From the NCBI GenBank assembly GCA_949500635.1, contig CATAWQ010000023.1, forward strand, positions 1 to 12,604: a stretch of 12,604 bases of DNA. Direction: 5' to 3'. Position numbers and translations under genes: made by a program. The notes under the pieces are model-generated. The model did no database searches, was not told the DNA's origin, and saw only the letters and a program-made list of their open reading frames with translations. Below are positions 1 through 8,160 of the stretch, in pieces (positions within the stretch are counted from its first letter, which is position 1; each line of letters opens with the position of its first letter). The stretch comes from an uncultured Mycoplasmatota bacterium (GTDB lineage: Bacteria > Bacillota_I > Bacilli_A > Mycoplasmatales > Mycoplasmoidaceae).

Positions 1-128
1 GTTTAATGGAAGCTAAAAATGCAGTTGAAAAAACTCCAGCTACAATTAAAGAAAATATTAAACCTGAAGAAGCAGCTGAATTACAAAAGAAATTTGAAGC
101 TGTTGGCGCTAAAGTTAAAACTGAATAG
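1..128 (+). CDS. rplL: 50S ribosomal protein L7/L12, C-terminal end (5' truncated by window)
   Basis: This is the last 41 codons of the ribosomal stalk protein L7/L12, read from base 3 to a TAG stop at 126-128. The stalk recruits and stimulates the translational GTPases. The visible part matches the end of the globular C-terminal domain: an Ala/Glu/Lys-rich helix (LMEAKNAVEKTP), then the IKENIKPEEAAEL segment, then the family's closing pattern KFEAVGAKVKTE. The start and hinge lie outside the window, so length and start cannot be judged. A hairpin terminator follows 22 bases after the stop, making this the last gene of its transcript. Identification rests on recognising the conserved C-terminal pattern. 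Confidence 0.93.
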   Translation, partial: LMEAKNAVEKTPATIKENIKPEEAAELQKKFEAVGAKVKTE

Positions 129-150
129 TTTTTTAGATAATTAATTATTA

Positions 151-184
151 ATACTGATGGTTATCCGTCAGTATTTTTATTATT
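151..184 (+). terminator. Rho-independent terminator of the rplL transcript
   Basis: ATACTGA (151-157) pairs perfectly with TCAGTAT (168-174). The stem extends inward through a T-G wobble and two G-C pairs to about 10 bp around the loop TTAT. A T-rich tract (TTTTTATTATTT) follows. It sits 22 bases after the rplL stop. The minus-strand small gene ends at 210 on the other side, so the hairpin may also help end that convergent transcript, although the minus-strand T tract is poor. Confidence 0.85.
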
Positions 185-209
185 TGAACATTAAATGTTA
201 TAACTCCAC

Positions 210-398
210 TTAAATTTCTTCGACGTCTTCAAACTCAAAGGAATCAAGATGTTTGTTAGAATCAGATAGTGTTTCATCAATTGATGCTTTAAATTCTTTT
301 TTATCTTGGTTATCTTTCATCATAAGATATAACAATACCCAACCAATTGGTGGGGTAAAGAAACAAATTGTATAAGCAATAATTTTAAAAAATATCAT
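210..398 (-). CDS. Small membrane protein of unknown function, 62 residues
   Basis: I do not recognise this protein. Residues 1-27 are strongly hydrophobic (IIAYTICFF, then PPIGWVLLYLMM), with a Pro-Pro-Ile-Gly break near residues 16-19, so it is either one membrane span or a short hairpin. The rest is hydrophilic and ends acidic (DSFEFEDVEEI), so a short tail probably faces the cytoplasm or cell surface. There is no lipobox. The Trp codon is TGG. No Shine-Dalgarno site precedes the ATG. Instead a TATAAT box lies 10 bases upstream, so the mRNA would be nearly leaderless. A 17-base A tract directly upstream of that box suggests length-dependent, possibly phase-variable expression. It lies downstream of lepA on the same strand but appears to have its own promoter. 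That it is a real gene is inferred from the promoter and composition. Confidence 0.6.
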   Translation of the reverse strand: MIFFKIIAYTICFFTPPIGWVLLYLMMKDNQDKKEFKASIDETLSDSNKHLDSFEFEDVEEI

Positions 399-408
399 AA
401 TTAGTTAC

Positions 409-444
409 ATTATATACTCGTTTTTTTTTTTTTTTTTGCAACAA
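409..444 (-). promoter_or_regulatory. Promoter with a 17-base poly(A) spacer tract for the small membrane protein
   Basis: On the minus strand, TATAAT occupies 414-409 and the ATG starts at 398. Upstream of the -10 box are six bases (CGAGTA) and then 17 consecutive A (437-421). A possible -35 element, TTGTTG, lies at 444-439. The -35 to -10 spacing would be 24 bases, longer than the usual 17, so changes in the A tract would directly alter promoter geometry. Homopolymer A tracts in this place control phase-variable surface lipoprotein genes in other mycoplasmas (Vlp of M. hyorhinis). Applying that mechanism here is inference. Confidence 0.55.
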
Positions 445-464
445 ATTTCAAAGAAAATTTTATA

Positions 465-2264
465 TTAATCATCACCTAATATTTTAATAAATGCATCTTG
501 CGGCACTGAGACATTTCCAATAGCTTTAAGTTTTTTCTTACCTTCTTTTTGTTGTTCTAATAATTTTTTCTTACGGCTAACATCTCCACCATAACACTTA
601 GCTAATACATTTTTATATAAAGCTTTAATATTTTCTCTGGCAATAATTTTACCACCTATTGCGGCTTGAATAGGGATTTCAAATTGTTGACGTGGGATAT
701 GTTCTTTTAATTTTTCACAAATCTTTTTAGATTTTGCTCTTGAGAAATCTGTGTGTGAAATTAGAGATAATGCATCTACCTTTGTACCATTCAATAAGAT
801 ATCAATTTTTACAAGATTTTGTGGTTTATAACTTGTAAACTCATAATCCATTGTAGCATAACCACGAGATATTGTTTTTAAGTTATCAAAGAAGTTATAA
901 ATAATTTCACCTAATGGTATTTCATAAATTAATCTACGTCTAATAGAATCTACATACTCTAAATCTATATATTCTCCACGATGATTATGGCATAAATCCA
1001 TAATTCCACCTAGATATTCTTCAGGAGTGATGATTGATAATTTAACAAAAGGCTCTTCAATTTGCTTAATATATGTACGATCTGGTAATTTAGATGGATT
1101 ATCGATCATTAACGTTTCACCGCTAGTCAACAGAATTTTATATTTAACACTCGGAGCAGTTAATATTAATTCAATATTAAATTCTCTTAAAATTCTTTCC
1201 TTGATTACATCCATATGTAACAAACCTAAAAAACCACAACGAATTCCAAAACCTAAAGCTTTAGATGTTTCATATTCATATGTTAATGATGAATCTGATA
1301 AAGAAATCTTCATCATTGCCTCTTTTAAATCATCAAACTTAGAATTATCTATTGGATAAATACCGCAATATACCATTGGTAATATTTTCTTGTAACCTTT
1401 TAATGGAGCGTCTGCTGGATTATTAAAATCAGTGATAGTATCACCAACACTAATATCTTTAGCTGTTTTGATGTTAGCAGCTACTCAACCAACTTCTCCT
1501 GATAATAATTCTTGTTTATTAATGACCTTAGGGGTTCTCACACCAACCTCAGCTACAATAAAATCTTTATTACTAGACATCATCTTAATATGTTGCCCTA
1601 CTTTGATAGTTCCGTTTTTTACTCTAACTAAACAAATTACCCCTTTATAAGAGTCATAGTAGCTATCAAAAATTAGTACTTGTAATTTTGCTTTATCATC
1701 ACCTACAGGAGAAGGTACATATTTAATTATGGCTTCAATTACTTTTTCAATATTTAATCCAGTTTTAGCTGAAATACATGGTGCAATAGAACAATCAATT
1801 CCGATTAAATTTTCGATTTCTTGTTTAGTGTTTTCGATATTAGCAGTTGGTAAATCAACTTTGTTAATAATCGGGATAATCTCTAAGTTATTTTCTAATG
1901 CCAAATAAATATTGGATAGAGTTTGAGCTTCAACTCCTTGTGAAGCATCAACTACTAATAAAGCGCCCTCACAAGCAGCTAAGCTCCTTGAAACTTCATA
2001 AGTAAAATCAATATGTCCAGGAGTATCTATTAAATGAAAAACATAGTCCTTATTATCTTCATTAAAATGATAGTGCAATTGAATTGCATTCAATTTAATT
2101 GTAATACCACGTTCACGTTCAATATCCATAGAATCTAAAATTTGATTCTGCATTTCTCTTTTTTCTAATCCGTGAGTCAATTCTATGATCCGATCAGACA
2201 AAGTAGACTTGCCATGATCAATGTGAGCAATAATACTAAAATTTCTAATCTGTGATTTTTCCAT
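465..2264 (-). CDS. lepA: Elongation factor 4 (LepA), ribosome-associated GTPase
   Basis: This encodes a 599-residue protein, the normal length for LepA. LepA is a ribosome-bound translational GTPase thought to act on stalled or mistranslocated ribosomes, or in initiation. G motifs are in order: P-loop AHIDHGKST (13-21), DTPGH (80-84), NKVD (134-137) and SAK (165-167). The EF-4 signatures PMVYCGIYP and GLLHMDVIKERI follow, and then the Lys-rich LepA-specific C-terminal domain with CYGGDVSRKKKLLEQQKEGKKK. One in-frame TGA at 1485-1487 must be Trp, in GEVGW-VAANIK where the family continues smoothly. The ATG at 2264 gives the standard N-terminus and overlaps the end of the upstream hydrolase gene by 20 bases. 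No Shine-Dalgarno site is visible, so translation probably depends on coupling. Identification is secure. Confidence 0.97.
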
Positions 2265-2991
2265 TTTTATCGAAAGATTTTAAAAATTGAATAATGTATT
2301 TGTAAAATAATTTAGGATCATCAATAGATATGCAATGTGCAGCATTATGTATGATGTGAACTTCAAGATCATCAACATTAGACATATAGTTTTCGTAAGT
2401 ATCTGTTAATGGAATATAAATATCTTTTTCTCCTAACAGCAATAAAGTAGGAACATCAATTTTACTAATAGCATTTTGGATTCTATTCAATGATGAAATT
2501 GTTAAAATATTCATTAAAAAACTTCAATATTCTTTTTTTTGATCAGCCATATTTTTTAAAAAAAGAGACAATTTAGGTTTCATTAATTTTCTAGTCATTT
2601 CGTTTTTTATTAATGAAATTGCATTTTTAATAGAACCGAAACTACGGTAAACAACTGTGTTGTTATGAGGGGCTTCTAAAATGATTCCTTTTAATTTATC
2701 TTTAAAAACTTTTTCTCCAGCTAAAATGGATGTTAAAGCTCCACCCATCGAATGCCCCATAATAATAAATGATGGTAAATTTAACTTTTTAATTTCTTCA
2801 ATTACATATTTAACTACAAAATTAAATGTAAGATTATTCACATCATAAACATCTCTTAATGATCCATGTCCTGGTAAGTCAAAACTATAAAATTTATAAC
2901 CAGCCTTTTTGACTGCTTTAGCCAATAAAGGATGATCTAATTTACTAGCACTAAACCCATGGATGTAAATTAAATTTTTCTTACTCTTCAT
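2245..2991 (-). CDS. Alpha/beta-hydrolase (esterase/lysophospholipase-like)
   Basis: This is a 248-residue single-domain alpha/beta-hydrolase. The oxyanion-hole motif HGFS is at 11-14. The nucleophile elbow GHSMGG is at 79-84, with Ser81 as the likely nucleophile. The probable acid is Asp190 (LLLGEKDIYIPL) and the probable base is His219 (IIHNAAHCISIDDP), so the catalytic triad looks complete. A TGA at 2524-2526 (residue 156) is read as Trp. There is no signal peptide, which suggests a cytoplasmic enzyme. Mycoplasmas carry several such proteins, usually labelled lipase/esterase or proline iminopeptidase, and the substrate cannot be told from sequence. It heads the hydrolase-lepA unit and overlaps lepA by 20 bases. 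Its ATG lies only 8 bases from a TATAAT box shared with the divergent abi gene, so the transcript is probably nearly leaderless. Confidence 0.88.
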
Positions 2992-3014
2992 TTAATGATA
3001 TTATAATTTTAATA
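2992..3014. promoter_or_regulatory. Bidirectional promoter with a palindromic -10 element
   Basis: The two divergent start codons (2991 minus, 3015 plus) are separated by just 23 bases. At 3000-3007 the palindrome ATTATAAT contains a perfect TATAAT on each strand: plus 3002-3007 and minus 3005-3000. The boxes lie 7 bases (abi) and 8 bases (hydrolase) from the ATGs, so transcription would begin at or very near both start codons. Symmetric -10 elements driving divergent transcription are known in bacteria. Clear -35 hexamers were not seen; they would have to lie inside the opposite coding region. Confidence 0.65.
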
Positions 3015-3929
3015 ATGAAAAATGTAATCAATTCTAGAGATATTGTAAAAGATCTAGAAAACAACGGGTTAATTGTTGATGATAACAAATTATTTAATTT
3101 CTATATTAAGAATTTTAACTACAATACTGTGATTTTAAATTACAGTGATGTTTTTTATTTAGATGAAAATAAAAGAAAGTATGATTCTGAAGTTAATAGT
3201 TCACATTTAATATCTTTATATAAATTTGATCATGATTTAGGAAATCATATTTTAAGATATATTTTAATAATCGAAAAAATGTTAAACACTAATGTAGCAT
3301 ATGAAATTATTAATGAATTTCATATAGTTGACAGGTGTTTATTTAAAATTAATGAAAAATACATTATTCAAAATATTCTTCCTAATTTAAATACCGTAGA
3401 AACTCATTTATCTCCTGTGTTGTTTATTCGTTCATGAATAAAATATTGTTCAACTAACAAACTTACCAAAAAATATTACGATTCTAATGGTAGAGATGAG
3501 ATAACTAAATGAAAAAATTGTCCATTAGACATTATGTGTTTAACATGAAGCTTTTCTACTACATTTTCTATCTTCTTAGCTTTAGCAGATAAAGTAAGGA
3601 ATAAAATTATTAATAATTTTAGACTATTTCCAAGGCAATTAAAAGGATTTTCAGACTTTTTAAAGAATGTTTTGAATATCAGAAATTTAATTTCACATAA
3701 CTATTCAATTTATAACTGTGAAATTAAATACCAATCTCCAGAACTCATAGAAATCTATAATTCTGTGTTCAATGCAAATATAGATCATATTTCAGTTATG
3801 AATATGATTGAACTTATTGAATATTTTTCATTTAGTAAAACTTTAGTATCTAATACTAAATATTATTTGAAAAAGATGCAAATTCCTGAAAAGTTTAAAA
3901 CAAAAATTGAACAACAATTAAATAAATAA
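3015..3929 (+). CDS. Abi_2-family (AbiD/F-like) HEPN abortive-infection protein
   Basis: This is a 304-residue protein that I place in the Abi_2 family. Members resemble lactococcal AbiD/AbiF phage-resistance proteins and belong to the HEPN superfamily of RNase-like folds. Supporting patterns are the N-terminal LLxxxGLxxxD-like opening, LYKFDHDLGNHILRYILIIEKML (split here as LYKFDHDLGN near residue 70, then ILIIEKML), a central CPLDIMCLTWSFSTTFS segment, and RNLISHN near the C-terminus. The last gives the HEPN R-x4-H motif with Arg223 and His228. TGA codons at 3435, 3510 and 3546 are read as Trp. The C-terminal end is Lys-rich. It starts divergently from the hydrolase gene and ends one base before the Nudix gene, so the two are probably co-transcribed. 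The nuclease and anti-phage roles are inferred from the family. Confidence 0.8.
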
Positions 3930-3930
3930 T

Positions 3931-4488
3931 ATGAGTAAGGTTTTATACAAGAATTATTATTTAAGTTTATATAAGACAGATCGAGGGTTTATATATGCTC
4001 AAAGGAGAAATATTAATTCAACTGCAGCTCTTTTATATAAAAAAGATAAAACTGGCTACAAATTTTTGTTAAGATATCAGCCTCTTCCTGAATTAAAAAC
4101 AAATAATAAAAAAAGTAGCTGAAACCAGTTGTTTCCTTGTTGTATCACTGGTTCATTAGAACCAAAAGAAACACCAATAGCAAATTGTATCAAAGAAGTT
4201 TTAGAAGAAACTGGATACAGAATTTCCAAAAATAATATTAAAGGGTTATGTCTTGCTGTTGCATCTACACAATCTAATGAATGCGTGTACAATTTTATTA
4301 TTGATATTTCTAATATTAAAAGAGCTCATAATGGTTTTGGAGATGGAAGTATATTTGAAGAAGTTTCTAAAAATGTTTGAGTCTCTCATAGAAAGCTTAA
4401 AAATATTCTTAAAAATGAACTTTATTTATCAAGTTTAGCTAGTGCATATCTACTATTTGTAGAACAAATTTTAGTTAAATCAAAATAA
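3931..4488 (+). CDS. Nudix hydrolase
   Basis: This is a 185-residue Nudix hydrolase. Such enzymes cleave a nucleoside diphosphate linked to another moiety, using Mg2+. The Nudix box spans 74-96 and fits G-x5-E-x7-[RK]-E-U-x-EE-x-G-U: Gly74, Glu80, Lys88-Glu89, Glu92-Glu93 and Gly95. Lys88 replaces the usual Arg. The two metal-binding Glu residues are present. A GDGSIFEE stretch downstream probably contributes to the active site. TGA codons at 4120 and 4378 (residues 64 and 150) are read as Trp. The ATG is one base after the abi stop, and no Shine-Dalgarno site is visible, which points to coupling. The substrate (ADP-ribose, nucleotide sugar, oxidised nucleotide or RNA cap) cannot be told from the box. 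A hairpin terminator follows directly. Confidence 0.87.
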
Positions 4489-4490
4489 TT

Positions 4491-4515
4491 AAATCTTACT
4501 AGATTTTTTATTTTG
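4491..4515 (+). terminator. Intrinsic terminator after the abi-Nudix unit
   Basis: AAATCT (4491-4496) and AGATTT (4501-4506) form a perfect 6-bp stem around the loop TACT, followed by TTTTATTTT. The stem has little G-C, so it is weak. It starts two bases after the Nudix stop and precedes the separate pepA promoter, which fits a transcript end. Confidence 0.55.
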
Positions 4516-4551
4516 CATTTATACCATAAATTATCCACTGCATATTTAAGG

Positions 4552-4557
4552 TATAAT
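4552..4557 (+). promoter_or_regulatory. -10 box for pepA
   Basis: A perfect TATAAT lies 15 bases before the ATG at 4573, just after the preceding terminator. Its position implies transcription from about 4564, which rules out the upstream in-frame TTG at 4513 as the start. No convincing -35 hexamer is present. Confidence 0.55.
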
Positions 4558-4572
4558 AAAATTAAGAAAATT

Positions 4573-5898
4573 ATGATTAATTTAAATAACAAAGACAAAA
4601 ATAAATACACACTAAAAGCTATAAAAAAAATACCATCTAATACAGATGAATTTAATAAACAATTCTTGTATGAATTAGATTCTAAAGATTTTCTAGGTGG
4701 TAATTTTTACAAAAAAATAAGAAATTATTTTGAGAAAATTAAATTTAATATTAATGTTGATCTAAACTCTTTTTTGGATATTGTTAAAAAAGAAGATAGG
4801 CTACCTTTGTTAAATGCTATATTTTCAAGCCATGAAAACATTTACCATTTACCTTGTTGTTTTAAATCTAAGTTGCCTATAAAAATTCATCATAATTTTT
4901 TAGTTGATACTAAAAAATATGGAAAAATTGTAAATGAGGCGCTTTCGTTTGTTTACGCAGAATCTTTCTCTAGAAAATTAATGGGGTTACCAAATAATTA
5001 TTTGAATCCTAATAAATTTGTTGAACTTGTAAAAGAAGAATTCAATAAATTTAATAATGTTGAAATTAATGTCTTAGATAAAAAAGATTTAATTGATAAA
5101 CAGATGAACTTAATTTTAAGTGTGGGTGCAAATGCAAAGAAAGAAGATGAACCTAAATTCTTAATTATTTCTTCAAAAATAAAAACAGGTAAGAAATTAG
5201 TTTTAGTTGGAAAGGGTGTTTGTTTTGATACTGGTGGATTAAATTTAAAACCAGGTTCATACCTAATGGGTATGAACTATGATATGTCAGGTGCTGCAAT
5301 TGTAGTAGGAACTATGATGGCTCTTGTTAATAATAACATTAGTGCTAATATATCAATTGTTTGTCCATTAGTAGTAAATGATATTAGTAATCAAGGTATA
5401 AAAGTGTCTGATGTTATTACTTCATACTCTAAACAAACTGTAGAAATTACCAACACAGATGCTGAAGGTAGGTTAATTTTAGCAGATGCTATTACATATG
5501 CAGAAAAAAATCTTAAAGCAGATACTATTGTTTCAATTGCCACTTTAACAGGAGCAGTAGAATATTGTTTTAGTGATGTATATACACCTATTTGATGTAC
5601 AAATAGAAGTCAATTTAATTTATTTCAAAAAGCAAGTAATAAAGCAGGTGAACTTATATGAGAAATGCCAATACATTTTGAATATGCAGATAGAATGAAA
5701 TCTTCCAAAATCGCTGATATGTTAAATAGCGAAAAAACTAGAGGGGCAGGTAGTTCTACAGCCGCTTGTTTCTTATCTTTCTTTACTAAAAAAGCTAACT
5801 TTAATCACATGGATATAGCTTCTACTAACGAATATAAATCTCTACCATTACCAATCATGCTAAAAACTCTATATTATTTTGCAAAGGATTTTAAATAA
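4573..5898 (+). CDS. pepA: Leucyl aminopeptidase, family M17
   Basis: This 441-residue cytosolic di-metal aminopeptidase removes N-terminal residues from peptides, probably to recycle imported or degraded peptides. The C-terminal catalytic domain keeps the M17 residues in order: Lys214 in VGKG, Asp219 in CFDTGG, Lys226 in NLKP, Asp237 in NYDMSGAA, and Asp296, Glu298 and Arg300 in NTDAEGR. Spacings match E. coli PepA in the part I could compare. The N-terminal 130 residues are poorly conserved, as is usual. TGA codons at 5593 and 5659 (residues 341 and 363) are read as Trp. I chose ATG 4573 over TTG 4513 because a TATAAT box at 4552-4557 lies between them and because the length then fits mycoplasma PepA. 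The SDR gene begins immediately after the stop. Confidence 0.94.
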
Positions 5899-6642
5899 AT
5901 GTTGCTAAAAAACAAAATTGCTATTATTACTGGAGGAACAAGAGGAATTGGTTTTGAAATAGCAAGACAATTTATTATTAATGGAGCAAATGTAGCAATT
6001 TGCGGATCAAGAGATGAAACTGTTAATAATGCTTTAACAAAATTAAACCAAGAATTTAAAAATTTAAATATCTTAGGTTTTAAAACAAAGTTAATTGATG
6101 AACAAGATGTTAATAATATGTTTAGAAAAGTGGAAGAACATTTTGGAAAAATAGATATTCTAGTGAATAATGCTGGTGTGTCATCAGCCACTCCAATTGA
6201 AAAATATACACCGGAAGAATATGATAAAATTACTGATATTAATATTAAATCTGTTTTTATTTGTTCTAAAGTAGCTGTAAGCTACTTAACAAAAACCAAA
6301 GGTGTTATTATAAACACAAGTTCAATGGTAAGTAAATATGGACAACCATCTGGAGTAATATATCCAGTAAGTAAGTTTGCTGTTAACGGATTAACAATTT
6401 CATTAGCAAGAGAATTGGCAAGTAAATATATAAGAGTAAATGCAGTAGCTCCAGGGATAACAAGAACTGATATGGTTAAAGCATTACCAGATTCTGTTAT
6501 TCAACCATTAATTAAATCAATACCTTTAGGTCGCATTGGTGAACCAAAAGATATTGCTAATGCTTTTGTATTTTTAGCTAGTGATATGGCTAGCTACATT
6601 ACAGGAGAAATTATCCATGTGGATGGATGCGCTCGTAGTTAA
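5899..6642 (+). CDS. Short-chain dehydrogenase/reductase, FabG-like
   Basis: This is a 247-residue classical SDR oxidoreductase using NAD(P)H. The Rossmann motif TGGTRGIG is at 11-18, NNAG at 90-93, and the catalytic tetrad is Asn115, Ser142, Tyr155 and Lys159 (YPVSK). The C-terminus GEIIHVDG is characteristic of the FabG group. The closest familiar label is 3-oxoacyl-ACP reductase, but mollicutes generally lack fatty acid synthesis and no fab or acyl-carrier gene lies in this window. The real substrate is therefore open: another carbonyl compound, a sugar or a lipid-derived ketone. The ATG follows the pepA stop with no gap, so it is likely translated by reinitiation from the pepA transcript. 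The stop abuts the convergent gpmI stop. Confidence 0.9.
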   Translation: MLLKNKIAIITGGTRGIGFEIARQFIINGANVAICGSRDETVNNALTKLNQEFKNLNILGFKTKLIDEQDVNNMFRKVEEHFGKIDILVNNAGVSSATPIEKYTPEEYDKITDINIKSVFICSKVAVSYLTKTKGVIINTSSMVSKYGQPSGVIYPVSKFAVNGLTISLARELASKYIRVNAVAPGITRTDMVKALPDSVIQPLIKSIPLGRIGEPKDIANAFVFLASDMASYITGEIIHVDGCARS

Positions 6643-8160
6643 TTAATCAATTAACAAAGGTTTTCCTGTCATTTCAGCAGGAATTTTAATATCTAAGTAT
6701 TTTAATATAGTTGGTGCTATATTGCATAAAGCGGCTTGCTCGTTTGACAAATTAATATTGTGGTCTGTAATAATAAATGGTACAGGATTTGTTGTGTGTT
6801 TTGTTATTTGCTTACCTGAGTCATCTGCCATTTCATCTGCATTTCCATGATCAGCTGTAATAAACAATGTTGTATTTGTTTCTTGAGATTTATCATAAAT
6901 TTTAGATATCATTTTATCAACAGTTTCTACAGCTTTAATAGCAGCTTTAAGATTACCAGTATGGCCAACCATATCACCATTAGCATAATTAACAATGATA
7001 ACATCAGTTTTATCCATTTCTTTTAGTAACTTATTGGTTACTTCTAATGCCGACATTTCTGGTTGTAAATCATAAGTTGCTACTTTTGGTGAATTTACAA
7101 GAATTTTCTTTTCATTTGGAAAATCAATTTCTTTTCCTCCATCAAAAAAGAATGTAACGTGTGCATATTTTTCAGTTTCAGCAATTCTCAACTGTTTCTT
7201 ATTATTATCTGCTAATACTTGACCGAATGTGTTTTTAATCACTTGCGGTGGATAAGCTACTATTGAAGGAGTTATTCCTTCATAGTTCATCATTGTAACA
7301 AAGTAAATATTTTTCTTAAGTTCATTTTTATAGTCATAGTAATGACTACCATAGATCATATGTGCTAATTGTCTTGCACGATCTGGTCTAAAATTAGCAA
7401 AAATTACAGCATCATTATTTGTTAAAGCAATTTGATCTTTTGATGCCCCCTTGTTGTATGCTGGTAAAATGAATTCATCTGTAACATCTTTGTCATATGA
7501 TGTCTGAACATATTTGATAGGATCTAAGAAACAATTATTAGTTTCACATGTAATAGCTTTATAAGCTAAATCTATACGATCTCATCTCTTATCACGATCC
7601 ATTGCATAATATCTTCCTGAAATTGTAGCCAATATTCCATTACATGCTTGTAATTTAGATAAAATAATTGGTAAATCATTAATAAAAGTCTTTGGGTCTA
7701 CATCTCTTCCATCAGTAAAACAATGTAAGATTGGTTGAACATTATTTCGATACGCTAAATCAATCAAAGCTAAAATGTGATCTAGATTTGAGTGAACTCC
7801 ACCATTAGAACACAATCCCATAATATGAAATTTAGAATGATGTTTTTTAACATGTTTGATAGCATTCAAGAAAGCTTTATTTTTATAAAATTCACCATCT
7901 TCTAATTCTTTATTAATTAATGAAAGACCTGTATAAACAATCCTTCCAGCTCCAATGTTCAAATGACCAACTTCTGAGTTTCCCATTTGACCATCTGGTA
8001 ATCCTACATAGTGACCAGATGCTTGTAAATATGTATGAGGGTATTCTTTTAATAATTTATCTAAACATGGAGTTTTAGCTAATGCTACAGCATTGTTTTT
8101 GGTATTAGAACTAATACCAATTCCATCCATAATAATTAATATCGTTTTATTATTTTTCAT
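6643..8160 (-). CDS. gpmI: 2,3-bisphosphoglycerate-independent phosphoglycerate mutase
   Basis: This is a 505-residue Mn2+-dependent enzyme that interconverts 3- and 2-phosphoglycerate in lower glycolysis. The length fits the family (about 510). Metal and catalytic residues are visible: Asp12 in MDGIG, the phosphorylated Ser62 in MGNSEVGHLN, and GGVHSNLDHI in the phosphotransferase domain. In the phosphatase-like part are Asp396 and His400 (NGDMVGH), Asp437-His438 (TADHGNADEM) and His455. One TGA at 7582-7584 (residue 193) is read as Trp. The start overlaps the end of tpiA by 11 bases (8150-8160), and no Shine-Dalgarno site is evident beyond the tpiA coding sequence, so translational coupling is likely. 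Pairing with tpiA makes a glycolytic operon. The symbols gpmI and pgm are both used. Confidence 0.97.

Noticed and set aside
421..437. The T17 run (plus strand) as a terminator tail
   Set aside because: No plus-strand gene ends nearby and no G-C stem precedes it; the position relative to the minus-strand TATAAT box fits a promoter tract better.
1027..1650. Open frames on the plus strand opposite lepA
   Set aside because: They lie wholly inside the well-identified lepA gene on the other strand, resemble no family and have no ribosome-binding site.
4077..4438. Short open frames on both strands within the Nudix gene
   Set aside because: They overlap the Nudix coding sequence, including its catalytic box, in other frames, and are better explained as chance openings.
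4513..4572. Upstream in-frame TTG start for pepA, adding 20 residues
   Set aside because: The stretch overlaps the Nudix terminator and the TATAAT box at 4552-4557, so it would lie mostly before the likely transcript start. The ATG at 4573 also gives the usual family length.
5874..6191. Minus-strand open frame opposite the SDR gene
   Set aside because: It covers the SDR Rossmann region antisense; its composition is that of a reverse complement and it shows no start signal.
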